Positions 17,149 through 26,202 of a DNA stretch of 64,000 bases are shown here, piece after piece. This DNA comes from Candidatus Methylophosphatis haderslevensis (GTDB lineage Bacteria > Pseudomonadota > Gammaproteobacteria > Burkholderiales > Rhodocyclaceae): the NCBI GenBank assembly GCA_016711925.1, contig JADJSA010000001.1, positions 682,001-746,000 of the forward strand. Direction: 5' to 3'. Below the pieces are notes generated by a model that was given only the letters and a program-made list of their open reading frames with translations, was not told the DNA's origin and ran no database searches. The stretch's first letter is position 1, and each line of letters starts with the position of its first letter. Position numbers and translations under genes: made by a program.

Positions 17149-18474
17149 TCAGTCCGCGGCGCGCTCCAGCGCAATCGGCGCGTCGATTTCATCCAGTTGC
17201 GCGTGCTCGATCCGGGTGAAATGCGCGCTGATCTTGCGGCTCGAGGTCTGCACGTCCTGCGCGTCTTCGTGGGCCTGGCGGATGTGGGTGGCGAGCTTGG
17301 CCATGCGCTCGTCGAAGCGGCCGAAGTCCTTGGCGAGCTTGCCCAGCGCATCCTTGATGACGTGAATCTGCTTGCGCGTCTCCACGTCCTTGAGCACCGC
17401 GCGCGCGGTATTGAGCACCGCCATCAGCGTGGTCGGGCTGACGATCCACACCCGCCGGGTCTGCGCGTAGGCCACCACTTCCGGGTGGTAGGCATGGATC
17501 TCGGCGAACACCGCCTCCGCCGGCACGAACATCACCGCGCCGTCCGACGTGTAGTCGGCAACGATGTACTTCGAGGCAATGGCGTCGACGTGTTTGCGGA
17601 TGTCGCCGCGGAACGCCGACTGGCAGGCACGCCGTTCCAGTTCCGACAATGACTCGTCGAACATGCGGTGGTAATTTTCCAGCGGAAACTTGGAATCCAC
17701 CGCGACGCGGCCGGTCGGCTCCGGCAGCATCAGCATGCAGTCGACGCGCGAGCCGTTGGGCAGCGCGAACTGGAACTCGTAGCCGTCCGGCGGCAGCACG
17801 TTGCGCACCAGCGCCTCGAGCTGCACTTCGCCGAACGCACCGCGCGACTTCTTGTCGCCGAGCAGTTCCTGCAGGCTCACCACGTTGGTGGTCAGACCGT
17901 CGATCTTCTTCTGCGCTTCGTCGATGGTGGCCAGCCGCGCCATGACGTTGGCAAAGGTTTCGTTGGTCTTCCTGAAGCCTTCGTCGAGCCGTTCGCTGAC
18001 CCGCCCGCTGATCGCATCGAGCCGCTCGTTGATGGTCCGCGTGAGCAGCTCGATGCTCGACGACAATTGGGCAGAGGCTTGCTGCAGGCCGTTCTGCAGC
18101 AACTCTCGCTCGGCACGCGACTGTTCCGCAAGCCGCAGCGCCGACTCCTCGCGCTGCGTGCCGAGCAATCCCTGCAGGCCGACGTGCAGCGTCGACATCG
18201 CATCGCGCGTGTTCTTCAACTCGTCGCCGACCACGCTGCGCAGGCGCTCGGCCGATTCGTTCCCCGCGCCGACGGTGCGCTCGCCCTGCCGCGCCAGCCC
18301 GTCGTGAAGATCGCGCAGCATTTCGGTGTGCTTGGCCGCCAGCGCGCTTTCCACCTGCGCCGGCAACCCGCCCATGTGCGACAGCACCCGCAGCAACAGC
18401 CAGACAATGCCCGCCAGCGCGACAAGTGCGAGCAACAGGAAGACAAAGGTGATTTCGGCGGTAGTCAACGGCAT
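17149..18474 (-). CDS. rmuC: DNA recombination protein RmuC
   Basis: A 441-residue protein with one N-terminal membrane helix (about residues 6-30), a long coiled-coil region (about 40-190) and the C-terminal RmuC nuclease-like domain (SRGAFGEVQLEALV, VDSKFPLENY, DYTSDGAVMFVPAEAVFAEIH split into conserved strands). RmuC limits inversions at short inverted repeats. The start was set at 18474, where the hydrophobic segment begins, although the frame stays open further upstream. Confidence 0.94.
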   Translation of the reverse strand: MPLTTAEITFVFLLLALVALAGIVWLLLRVLSHMGGLPAQVESALAAKHTEMLRDLHDGLARQGERTVGAGNESAERLRSVVGDELKNTRDAMSTLHVGLQGLLGTQREESALRLAEQSRAERELLQNGLQQASAQLSSSIELLTRTINERLDAISGRVSERLDEGFRKTNETFANVMARLATIDEAQKKIDGLTTNVVSLQELLGDKKSRGAFGEVQLEALVRNVLPPDGYEFQFALPNGSRVDCMLMLPEPTGRVAVDSKFPLENYHRMFDESLSELERRACQSAFRGDIRKHVDAIASKYIVADYTSDGAVMFVPAEAVFAEIHAYHPEVVAYAQTRRVWIVSPTTLMAVLNTARAVLKDVETRKQIHVIKDALGKLAKDFGRFDERMAKLATHIRQAHEDAQDVQTSSRKISAHFTRIEHAQLDEIDAPIALERAAD

Positions 18475-18517
18475 CGGAGGCACGGTCGAAGCGGAAGCGC
18501 CGAGTATACCTTCCGGC

Positions 18518-19261
18518 TCAACGATTCCCGGCGGCCGCCTCGATCCACAGCAAGGCGGCCATGCGGCCGGTGACGCGGTCGCGCCGGTAAGAGAAGAAAT
18601 CCGTGCCGTCGCGCACCGTGCAGTACTCGCCGCCGGCAACCCGCGCCACGCCGGCGCGCGCCAGGCGCAGGCGGGCGAGCGCGAAGATGTCCGCCAGCCA
18701 CTTGCCCGGCCCGCAGGCGACGAAGGCCTGCGCGGCATCGGCGTGCGCGGTGATCGCCGCGTCGCGCACCTCGGCGCCGACTTCGAACGCATCGGGTCCG
18801 ATCGCCGGGCCGAGCCAGGCGATCAACTCGCCCGGCGCGACCTGCATCCGCGCGATCGTCGCTTCGATGACGCCGCCGACCAGCCCGCGCCAGCCGGCAT
18901 GGGCGATCCCGACCACCGACCCGGCGCGGTCGGCCAGCAGCACCGGCAGGCAATCGGCCGTCATCACCGCCAGCACCACGCCGGGCGCACGCGTGACACT
19001 GGCATCGGCCTGCGGCACGCCGCACACGCTGGCGGCATCGACAACCTCGATGCCATGCACCTGGTCGAGCCAGTACGGCTCGGCCGGCAGCGCGCGCCGC
19101 AGTCGCGCGCGATTCTGCGCCACCGCCGCCGCATCGTCGCCGACATGCAGGGCGAGGTTCATGCTTGCGTACGGGCCGCGGCTGACGCCGCCGCGGCGCG
19201 TGGTCACCCGCGCCTGGACGGTCGCGGGAGCCGGCCAGTCGGGCGTGATCCAGTCAGCCAC
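18518..19261 (-). CDS. pgeF: polyphenol oxidase/laccase-domain protein (purine nucleoside phosphorylase YfiH)
   Basis: A 247-residue protein with the conserved His-Cys-His zinc set in WLDQVHG, MTADCLPVLL and HAGWRG. YfiH/PgeF proteins act on purine nucleosides and have been linked to peptidoglycan editing. A GTG at 19261 gives MADWITPDWPAP, matching the family start, and overlaps the rluD stop by 8 bases. An ATG at 19312 would add a repetitive unrelated segment. The rluD-pgeF pairing is a common conserved arrangement. Confidence 0.92.
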   Translation of the reverse strand: MADWITPDWPAPATVQARVTTRRGGVSRGPYASMNLALHVGDDAAAVAQNRARLRRALPAEPYWLDQVHGIEVVDAASVCGVPQADASVTRAPGVVLAVMTADCLPVLLADRAGSVVGIAHAGWRGLVGGVIEATIARMQVAPGELIAWLGPAIGPDAFEVGAEVRDAAITAHADAAQAFVACGPGKWLADIFALARLRLARAGVARVAGGEYCTVRDGTDFFSYRRDRVTGRMAALLWIEAAAGNR

Positions 19262-20226
19262 GGCGCCGCCGGACGGCAGAATCGGCGTTCGAGTTTGCGT
19301 TCGAGTCTGCATTCAACTCGGCGCGCAGGCGCTCGAGCAGCGCGGAGAAGTCCGCCGGCAGCGGCGCCTCCCATTCCATGGGCTGGTGTGTCGCCGGATG
19401 CAGCAGACCTAAGCGCATCGCGTGGAGCGCCTGGCGGCCGAAGGCATCGAGCGTCGCGCAAGCGGATTTGCGCCTGCCGTAGGTCGCATCGCCGATCAGC
19501 GGATGGCCGATATGCGCCATGTGCACGCGAATCTGGTGGGTGCGCCCGGTCTCCAGATTGCATTGCACGAGGGTCGCACGGGCAAAGCGTTCCAGCGGCG
19601 CGAAGTGGGTGACGGCATGGCGCCCGGCGCCGACCACCGCCATTTTGGTGCGCTGGGTCGGGTGCCGGCCGAGCGGCGCGTCGACGCTGCCGCCAACCTC
19701 GACCGCGCCATGAACCAGCGCGGCGTAGTGGCGCTTGACGGTGCGCGCCTGCAGTTGCCGCACCAGGTCGGTCTGCGCCTCGAGGGTCTTCGCCACCACC
19801 AGCAGGCCGCTGGTGTCCTTGTCGAGCCGATGCACGATGCCGGCGCGCGGCACCCCGGCCAGGCCCGGCGCGTGATGCAGCAAGGCGTTGAGCAGCGTGC
19901 CGCGAGGCCACGCCGCTGCCCGGATGCATCACCAGCCCCGCCGGTTTGTCGAGCACGATGATGTGGGCATCCTCGAAAACGACCTGCAGGCCGATCGGCT
20001 CGGCGCGGTCTACCCCGGGCGCGGCCTCGTCGGCCGCGAACACCTGCAGGCGCTCGCCGCCCCACACCTTGTCCTTGGGATCGCGGCGTTGGCCATCGAC
20101 CAGGATGCGCCCCTCGCGCAGCCAGCCCTGCAGCCGGTTGCGCGAATGCGCCGGCAGCAGCCGCGCGGCCGACTGATCGAGCCGCAGCCCGGCATGATCG
20201 GCCGGCACCACCAGCCCGCCGGCCAC
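19254..20226 (-). pseudogene. rluD: 23S rRNA pseudouridine synthase RluD, interrupted by one frameshift
   Basis: RluD modifies helix 69 of 23S rRNA. The first part, from a GTG at 20226, carries the S4-like domain (LRLDQSAARLLP, WLREGRILVDG) and VLDKPAGLVMHPGSG. It leaves frame near 19902; dropping one base restores GSGVASGTLLNALLHH. The rest has the catalytic HRLDKDTSGLLVVAK, KRHYAALV and GRTHQIRVHM blocks and ends at 19254. All motifs survive, so an assembly error is plausible for a gene this important to ribosomes. The C-terminal tail contains a repeated Asn-Ala-Asp-Ser pattern. Confidence 0.88.
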
Positions 20227-20258
20227 GCCCGGCGGCGGGGCCGCATCCGGGCTTGGGC

Positions 20259-20264
20259 TATAAT
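20259..20264 (+). promoter_or_regulatory. consensus -10 box upstream of bamD
   Basis: A perfect TATAAT lies 23 bases before the bamD ATG, giving a predicted leader of about 17 bases. No convincing -35 hexamer is seen at the expected distance. It sits in the short gap between divergent bamD and rluD. Confidence 0.55.
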
Positions 20265-20287
20265 CAGCGCCTCGATTTCTGACGGAA

Positions 20288-21112
20288 ATGCGCGCCGTGT
20301 CTTTCATCAAGCGTAGTGTAGCGGTTGTCGCCGCTTGCCTGCTCGTCGCTTCCCTGCTCGGCGGCTGCGCCGGACTGGACAAGGCCGACGAAACCACCAC
20401 CTGGAATGCGCAAAAGCTCTACTCGGAAGCCAAGGCCTCGCTCAACGACGGCTCCTACGAGCAGGCGATCAAGTATTACGAGAAGCTCGAAGCCAAATAC
20501 CCATACGGCCGCTACGCACAGCAGGCGCAGCTCGAGTCGGCTTACGCCTATTACAAGAATGCCGACACGGCGCAGGCGCTGGCCGCCGCGGATCGCTTTA
20601 TCAAGCTGCACCCGAATCATCCGAACGTCGATTACGCCTACTACCTGCGCGGGCTGATCAATTTCAATGACGGCGAAGGATTCCTCAGTTCCGTTTCGCG
20701 CCAGGATGTCTCCGAGCGCGACCCGCGCGCGGCGCGCGAATCGTTCGAGAGCTTCAAGGAACTGACCACCCGCTACCCGGAGAGCCGCTATGCGGCCGAT
20801 GCCGAGCGGCGCATGGCGTTCCTGGTCAACAACCTGGCGCGCAACGAGGTGCATGTCGCGCGCTACTACTACCGGCGCGGCGCCTATGTGGCGGCGGTCG
20901 CCCGCGCGCAGACGGCAATCCAGAATTACCCGCAGGCGCCGATCGTCGAGGAAGCCATGTTCATCATGATCAAGGGCTACGACGCGCTGGGCCTGAACGA
21001 TCTGCGCGACGACGCCGAGCGCGTGATGAGAGCGAACTTTCCCAAGAGCGAGTACTACGCGCGGGGCCTGGACAAACCGGAGCCCTGGTGGCGGCTCTGG
21101 CAGGCGTACTGA
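20288..21112 (+). CDS. bamD: outer membrane assembly lipoprotein BamD
   Basis: A 274-residue lipoprotein with signal peptide and lipobox LLGGC (Cys27), followed by TPR-like helices (YSEAKASLNDGSYEQAIKYY in two halves, YPYGRYAQQAQ, YPESRYAADAE). BamD is the essential lipoprotein of the BAM complex that inserts beta-barrel proteins. Length and the conserved NFNDGEGFL and ARYYYRRGAY blocks match the family. It is divergent from rluD, an arrangement common in betaproteobacteria. Confidence 0.96.
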   Translation: MRAVSFIKRSVAVVAACLLVASLLGGCAGLDKADETTTWNAQKLYSEAKASLNDGSYEQAIKYYEKLEAKYPYGRYAQQAQLESAYAYYKNADTAQALAAADRFIKLHPNHPNVDYAYYLRGLINFNDGEGFLSSVSRQDVSERDPRAARESFESFKELTTRYPESRYAADAERRMAFLVNNLARNEVHVARYYYRRGAYVAAVARAQTAIQNYPQAPIVEEAMFIMIKGYDALGLNDLRDDAERVMRANFPKSEYYARGLDKPEPWWRLWQAY

Positions 21113-21148
21113 GCGCGTCGCCCGATTCAGGCCGCGGCCGCCGGCCGC

Positions 21149-21601
21149 TTAGCGCGCAACGCCCTGCTTGGCGATCGCGACCAGCACGCTGCACGGCGCA
21201 TCTTCGACCAGCGACGCCCCCACCGAGCCACGCCACCAGCGTTCCAGCCGCGAGTCGCGATGGCCGTGACCGACCACGATCAGATCGACATCGAGTTCGC
21301 GCGCCAGGCGGCAGATTTCGTCGATCGGCTCGCCGGTCACCAGATGGCCCTCGGCGGCCACGCCGCGCCCGGCCAGCAGCGCCAGACCTTCGTCGAGCAC
21401 CTCGCGGTAGGCGCGGTTCTGCTCCTCCTGCAGGGTATCGGGAACGAAACCCTCGGTCAGATAGACCCCGGCGGCGATCGGCGCCACCGCCAGCAGATGC
21501 AACTGCGGTCCGGCCAGCATCGGCTGGATGGCCGCGCACTCGAGCAGCCCCGAGCGGCCGCTGGCCGAGCCGTCGAATGCCGCGAGAATTTTACTGTACA
21601 T
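21149..21601 (-). CDS. universal stress protein family (UspA)
   Basis: A 150-residue single-domain Usp protein: start MYSKILAAFDGS, the nucleotide-loop segment DLIVVGHGHRDSRLERWWRGSVGASLVEDAPCSVLV (conserved G-x2-G-x9-G-S type). Usp proteins support stress survival, often binding ATP. The exact role is not predictable. The start at 21601 matches family length; upstream in-frame residues are arginine-rich and unlikely. It is convergent with bamD. Confidence 0.9.
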   Translation of the reverse strand: MYSKILAAFDGSASGRSGLLECAAIQPMLAGPQLHLLAVAPIAAGVYLTEGFVPDTLQEEQNRAYREVLDEGLALLAGRGVAAEGHLVTGEPIDEICRLARELDVDLIVVGHGHRDSRLERWWRGSVGASLVEDAPCSVLVAIAKQGVAR

Positions 21602-21748
21602 CGTCAACCTCCGATTCCAACCGCGCCGCCGGCCGCGCAACCGCGCATCGGCCGCTTCGGCGCCCGGTCAATGAAAGCCGGCCGCACGGGCGCGTTGCGG
21701 CCGATTGCTATACTCGGGCACCAATGAAGCCTGCAAGCATTCGACCCC

Positions 21749-22318
21749 ATGGATGAATCCGTCGTTCGCGCCATGGCGCGCTGGCCGAACGTGCCCGATT
21801 GCTACGGCTGGCTGGCGCTCACCCGCCGCGGCGAATGGCGCATCGGCACGCAGCGCGAGCGCATCGCCCACCACGGCCTGAGCGAGTTCATCAACCGCAA
21901 TTATCTCGTCGACCGCGGCGGCGCGTGGTATTTCCAGAACGGGCCGCAGCGCGTCTGGGTCGCGCTCGATTACACGCCGCTGGTCTATCGCGCGACGCTC
22001 GCCGACCCGGCGCAACTGGTCGCCCACACCGGCGCGCCGGTGCGCCACCTGCAGCGCATCCTGATCGACGAAGACGGCTCGCTGATTTTCGTCAGCGAAC
22101 TCGGGCCGGGCGTGCTCGACGACCGCGATCTGCCGGCGATGCTGCCGCTGATCCGCAGTCCGCGCGGCGCGCCGCTGGACGAATGCCTGGGCGATCCGGC
22201 GCAGCCGCTCTACTTCGGCCCGTCCGCCCTGGCGGTCGAACGGCGTGCCGCCGCCGCACTCGAGGCGGAACTGAGCTTCGTTCGCCATCCGGCCCCGGTC
22301 TCGACCGAACCTGCCTGA
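21749..22318 (+). CDS. conserved hypothetical protein (DUF2946-like family)
   Basis: A 189-residue soluble protein with ARWPNVPDCYGWLALTRRG at the start and INRNYLVDRGGAWYFQNGPQRVWV in the middle (recognised blocks PNVPDCYGWL and WYFQNGPQRV). I recall this pattern from betaproteobacterial DUF2946-type proteins of about 170-190 residues with no known function; the family name is from memory. No signal peptide or membrane segment is visible. It stands alone between a universal stress gene and REP-like copy B. Confidence 0.75.
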   Translation: MDESVVRAMARWPNVPDCYGWLALTRRGEWRIGTQRERIAHHGLSEFINRNYLVDRGGAWYFQNGPQRVWVALDYTPLVYRATLADPAQLVAHTGAPVRHLQRILIDEDGSLIFVSELGPGVLDDRDLPAMLPLIRSPRGAPLDECLGDPAQPLYFGPSALAVERRAAAALEAELSFVRHPAPVSTEPA

Positions 22319-22334
22319 ACAACCGGCCTGCGGG

Positions 22335-22440
22335 CCGCATGGGCTGGGCGTTCCAGCCATGCCGCCGCTGCAAGCCAGTATCCATGCGGTCTCTGGCGTT
22401 GCCTGCCTGCGGATCGCCATTCCATGCGGCCTGCAGGCCA
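22335..22440. repeat. REP-like palindromic repeat, copy B
   Basis: CCGCATGG at 22335-22342 faces CCATGCGG at 22382-22389 and again at 22422-22429. The block 22412-22430 is identical to copy A at 17111-17129, and about 55 bases before it are recognisably related to copy A. It fills the gap between the convergent DUF2946-like and RES genes. Confidence 0.78.
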
Positions 22441-22450
22441 CCTGGTTCGG

Positions 22451-23152
22451 CTATCGCAGATCGACCGGCTCGCGCTTCTCGTACCAGTGGGTGATCGCGC
22501 GGCCGTCCCAGTGCAGCGCGATGTGTGCCGCGGCGCGCGGATTGCGCAGCGCCCTGGGCCGCAGCAGGCCGACGCACAGCCCGCCGGCATGGCGCACGCT
22601 GTGGTACTGCACGCCCCAACTGCCGGCCGCCCGCAGGCGCGCGCCTATCGCTTGCGCGGCGCCGTAGTGATCGGGGTCGTAGAGCGCCGGTTCGGCCTCG
22701 CGCAGGCCACGCAGGTCGTGCAGCGGCGCCTCGACATCGGCGGCGACCAGCCGCATGTCGATGTCGATCGCCGGCTCCGCGGTGCGCGCCATGAAAATCG
22801 CGCGGTGGTAGCCGACTTCGGCGAGCGCGGTTTCCATCGACTGCGCGGCGTAATACACGCCGTAGCTGCCGTCGGAAAAGCGCGAGCCGTCGGGATTGAG
22901 GTGCGTGAACGCCGCCATCACCATGCTGCTGCCCGGGCCGGATACGCGCTCGGCGGGCGGCACCAGGTGCAGCTGCCCGAGTTCGGTGCGGAGGCGCGAA
23001 TTGGTCAGCCCCTCGATCGCAAACACCACATCGAGGTCGGCCGGATCGGCGATCGCGTCGTACAGGCCGACCGTCGGGTAGCGCGAGGGGATCAGGCGGT
23101 AACTCGGGGTCCAGCGCGTCAGTTCGACCGGAATCGACGCCGGATCGATCAA
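22451..23152 (-). CDS. RES-domain toxin (NAD+-degrading type)
   Basis: A 233-residue RES-family protein. The RES motifs are in place: SRFSDGSYGVYYAAQSMETALAEV (Arg, Tyr and Glu of the active site) and GVQYHSVR (Ser). RES toxins deplete NAD+ and arrest growth until neutralised by an Xre-MbcA-ParS antitoxin, which is the gene just upstream. The start was set at the TTG at 23152, overlapping the antitoxin stop (TTGA); no ATG lies in a reasonable place. Confidence 0.9.
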   Translation of the reverse strand: MIDPASIPVELTRWTPSYRLIPSRYPTVGLYDAIADPADLDVVFAIEGLTNSRLRTELGQLHLVPPAERVSGPGSSMVMAAFTHLNPDGSRFSDGSYGVYYAAQSMETALAEVGYHRAIFMARTAEPAIDIDMRLVAADVEAPLHDLRGLREAEPALYDPDHYGAAQAIGARLRAAGSWGVQYHSVRHAGGLCVGLLRPRALRNPRAAAHIALHWDGRAITHWYEKREPVDLR

Positions 23153-23559
23153 GCCTTGCCCCCGCGCTGGGCGTCGAGGTACTGGCGCACCACGTAGAGA
23201 TCGGCCACCTGCCCGCCCAGCATGCGCTCGAGCGCGGACTGCCCGCCGAACAGCGGCGCCTGGTTGGGCTTGCGCACCCATTGGTCGGCCCGCTCGGCCA
23301 CCGGCAACAGGATCTGCAGCGCCGCGTAGATGCCGAACAGGTAGGACAGGCGCTCCAGCACGTGACGATCCAGCGGCCCGACCTTGCCCTGCTTCCAGTG
23401 GTACAGCGTGGTGCGGCCGACGCCCAGCAGCGTCAGTTGCTCGGCCACGCTGAGCTTCCAGGCCTGCGCCAGGCGCCAGAACGTGCGCAAGGCGGCGGCC
23501 GCCGATTCGGCAGATTCCAGGTCGACGCTGTTACGCGGCGCTTCTAGAACTGCGCTCAT
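23149..23559 (-). CDS. Xre-MbcA-ParS type antitoxin of a Res-Xre pair
   Basis: A 136-residue protein. An Xre-like helix-turn-helix (VAEQLTLLGVGRTTLYHWKQG) precedes the C-terminal MbcA/ParS (DUF2384) toxin-binding domain (LERLSYLFGIYAAL, WVRKPNQAPLFGGQSALERML). It neutralises the RES toxin and probably represses its own operon. Start ATG at 23559 was chosen to match family length. It has a clear paralogue at 60747-61124 in this window. Confidence 0.92.
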   Translation of the reverse strand: MSAVLEAPRNSVDLESAESAAAALRTFWRLAQAWKLSVAEQLTLLGVGRTTLYHWKQGKVGPLDRHVLERLSYLFGIYAALQILLPVAERADQWVRKPNQAPLFGGQSALERMLGGQVADLYVVRQYLDAQRGGKA

Positions 23560-23611
23560 GGGCGACTCCGCCTTGTTATCGATGCGGTTCGGGCTGTCAT
23601 GGCGCAAGCGT

Positions 23612-23655
23612 AGTTCAAAACCGGACGAAATGCAATGTTCAGTTCAACCCCGAAC
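23612..23655. promoter_or_regulatory. candidate operator: two direct repeats upstream of Res-Xre
   Basis: AGTTCAAAACCGGAC (23612-23626) and AGTTCAACCCCGAAC (23641-23655) are direct repeats starting 29 bases apart, about 50-95 bases upstream of the antitoxin start. Res-Xre systems are usually autoregulated by antitoxin binding to repeats in this position. Function here is inferred. Confidence 0.5.
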
Positions 23656-23672
23656 ACTCAGACAACAGGGCG

Positions 23673-24695
23673 TCACGCGCCGGCGGATCGGAACCCGGCC
23701 GGATTGCGGCTTTGCCAGCGCCAGGCGTCGGCGCACATTTCGTCGATGCCGCGGGTGGCGCGCCAGCCCAGCAGCTCGAGCGCCAGCGACGGGTCGGCGT
23801 AGCAGCTCGCGATATCGCCGGGACGGCGGTCAACGACCTGGTAGGCGACCTTGCGCCCGGACGCCGCTTCAAACGCCCGCACCATGTCGAGCACGCTATA
23901 GCCGATGCCGGTGCCGAGATTGACGGCGAACAGCCCGTCCTCGCGGCGCAGGCGTTCGAGCGCGCGCAAATGACCGAGCGCAAGATCGACCACGTGGATG
24001 TAGTCGCGCACGCCGGTGCCGTCGGGCGTCGGATAGTCGGCGCCGAACACCGAGAGTTTTTCGCGCACGCCGACCGCCACCTGGGCGACGAAGGGCATCA
24101 GGTTGTTCGGGATGCCCTGCGGGTCTTCGCCGATGGTGCCGCTCTTGTGCGCCCCCACCGGGTTGAAATAGCGCAGCAGCGCGACGCGCCAGCCCGGTTC
24201 GCTGCGCGCGACATCGCGCAGGATTTCCTCGATCATCAGCTTCGACTGACCGTAGGCGTTGGTGGCCGAGAGCGGGTGATCCTCGGTCAGCGGCAGGCGC
24301 TGCGGGTCGCCATAGACGGTGGCCGAGCTGCTGAAAACCAGGTTGCGCACGCCGGCACCGCGCATCGCTTCGAGCAGGCGGATGGTGCCGACGACGTTGT
24401 TGTCATAGTAGAGCAGCGGCTTGGCCACCGATTCGCCGACCGCCTTGAGACCGGCGAAATGGATCACCGCCTCGATTTCGTGTTCGGCGAACAGCCGTGC
24501 CAGGCAGGCGGCATCGCGCAGATCGCCCTCGACGCACAACGGCGTCGCGCCGGTTATCGCGGCCACCCGCCGCAGCGATTCCGGACTGCTGTTGCAGAAA
24601 TTGTCGAGCACCACCACCGGCTCACCCGCGTCGAGCAGTTCGACGCAGGTGTGCGAGCCGATGTAGCCCGCCCCGCCGGTCACCAGGATCGCCAT
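23673..24695 (-). CDS. galE: UDP-glucose 4-epimerase
   Basis: A 340-residue short-chain dehydrogenase-type epimerase: NAD site VTGGAGYIGSHTCVELL, catalytic SSATVYGD (Ser/Thr) and YGQSK (Tyr/Lys), and LRYFNPVGAH, all GalE-typical. It interconverts UDP-glucose and UDP-galactose, feeding galactose into the polysaccharide locus. It is the last gene of the leftward run that begins upstream at rfbB and lies 7 bases after manC. Confidence 0.95.
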   Translation of the reverse strand: MAILVTGGAGYIGSHTCVELLDAGEPVVVLDNFCNSSPESLRRVAAITGATPLCVEGDLRDAACLARLFAEHEIEAVIHFAGLKAVGESVAKPLLYYDNNVVGTIRLLEAMRGAGVRNLVFSSSATVYGDPQRLPLTEDHPLSATNAYGQSKLMIEEILRDVARSEPGWRVALLRYFNPVGAHKSGTIGEDPQGIPNNLMPFVAQVAVGVREKLSVFGADYPTPDGTGVRDYIHVVDLALGHLRALERLRREDGLFAVNLGTGIGYSVLDMVRAFEAASGRKVAYQVVDRRPGDIASCYADPSLALELLGWRATRGIDEMCADAWRWQSRNPAGFRSAGA

Positions 24696-24702
24696 TGCCG
24701 CC

Positions 24703-26148
24703 TCAGCCCCGCCCGTAAGTGTCGTCGTAGCGCACGATGTCGTCCTCGCCGAGGTAGGCGCCCGACTGCACCTCGATCATCTCGAGTGGCACCTTGCCCG
24801 GGTTCTCCAGCCGGTGCCGGGTGCCGAGCGGAATGTAGGTCGACTGGTTTTCCGAGACCAGGATCACTTCGTCACCGCGCGTCACCCGCGCGGTGCCGGT
24901 GACGACGATCCAGTGCTCGGCGCGATGGTGATGCATCTGCATCGACAGCGACGCACCCGGTGTGACGACGATCCGTTTGACATGGAAACGCGGGCCGCTG
25001 TCGATGCTGTCGAACCAGCCCCACGGCCGATGCACCTTGCGGTGCGTCGAGGCCTCGCTGCGACCTTCGCTCTTCAGGCGGGCGACGATCTGCTTCACCT
25101 CCTGCGTGCGGTCCTTGCGCGCGACCAGCACCGCGTCGGGCGTTTCGATGACCACCATGTCGTCGATGCCGATGCAGGCCACCATCCGCCCATCGGCGAT
25201 CACCAGGCTGCCGCTGGTGTCGCGCAGCATCACGTCGCCGCGCGTGGAGTTGCCCGCCTCGTCCTTCTTGGCCACCAGCCACAGCGCATCCCAGGCGCCG
25301 ACATCCGACCAGCCGCAGGACAGCGGCACCACATGCGCGGCAATGCCCAGTTCGCGATCGCCGGGCAGCTTTTCCATCACCGCATAGTCGATCGAGTCCG
25401 CCGGGCAGGCGGCGAACACCGCCGGGTCCACGCGCACGAAATCCGCGTCGCGCGATCCCTTTTCCAGCGCAGTCCTGCAGGCCGCCAGCAGATCCGGCCG
25501 GAAGCGGCCGATGGCCTTCAGCCACACCGAAGCCCGCAACATGAACAGCCCGCTGTTCCACAGGTACTCGCCGCTCGCCACATAGCGCTCGGCCGTCGGC
25601 AGATTGGGCTTTTCGACGAAGCGCGCGATCTGCCGCGCGCCGTGTTCGGTGGCGTTGCCGGTCTGGATGTAACCGTAGCCGGTCTCCGGACGGTCCGGCA
25701 GGATGCCGAAAGTGACAACGGCACCCGCTGCCGCGAGTTGCGCGCCGGCGCCGATGGCCTGCTGAAACGCCGCCCGGTCGGGTACCACGTGATCGGCCGG
25801 CATCACCAGCAGCACCGGATCGGTCTCGGCGGAGACCAGCGCGGCCAGCGTGAGCGCCGGCGCGGTATTGCGCCCCATCGGCTCGAGAATCAGCGTCGAT
25901 GCCGGCTTGCCGGCGGCGCGCAACTGCTCGGCGGTGATGAAGCGGTACTCCTCGTTGCACACCACCAGCGGTTGCGCGGCGACCTCGAGCGCGCCCTTGA
26001 AGCCGTCGAGCCGGGTTGCGGTGGACTGCAGCAACGATTGATTGTCGTACAGCGGCAGCAACTGTTTCGGATATTGTTCGCGCGACAGCGGCCACAGCCG
26101 GGTGCCGGATCCACCCGAGAGAATGACCGGAAGTATCTGCGTTGTCAT
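24703..26148 (-). CDS. manC: mannose-1-phosphate guanylyltransferase/mannose-6-phosphate isomerase
   Basis: A 481-residue bifunctional enzyme. The N-terminal nucleotidyltransferase has ILSGGSGTRLWPLSRE and the FVEKPN motif; the C-terminal cupin isomerase domain has HRPWGWF, RFHVKRIVV and MHHHRAEHWIVVTGTA. It supplies GDP-mannose, the precursor for GDP-fucose via gmd and fcl. Of two adjacent ATGs the second (26148) has the better spaced AGGA site. Confidence 0.95.
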   Translation of the reverse strand: MTTQILPVILSGGSGTRLWPLSREQYPKQLLPLYDNQSLLQSTATRLDGFKGALEVAAQPLVVCNEEYRFITAEQLRAAGKPASTLILEPMGRNTAPALTLAALVSAETDPVLLVMPADHVVPDRAAFQQAIGAGAQLAAAGAVVTFGILPDRPETGYGYIQTGNATEHGARQIARFVEKPNLPTAERYVASGEYLWNSGLFMLRASVWLKAIGRFRPDLLAACRTALEKGSRDADFVRVDPAVFAACPADSIDYAVMEKLPGDRELGIAAHVVPLSCGWSDVGAWDALWLVAKKDEAGNSTRGDVMLRDTSGSLVIADGRMVACIGIDDMVVIETPDAVLVARKDRTQEVKQIVARLKSEGRSEASTHRKVHRPWGWFDSIDSGPRFHVKRIVVTPGASLSMQMHHHRAEHWIVVTGTARVTRGDEVILVSENQSTYIPLGTRHRLENPGKVPLEMIEVQSGAYLGEDDIVRYDDTYGRG

Positions 26149-26202
26149 CATTTGTCCTGAACCCAATCGATCAATCTGCCCGGCGGCGCCGAAACCCCGG
26201 CG

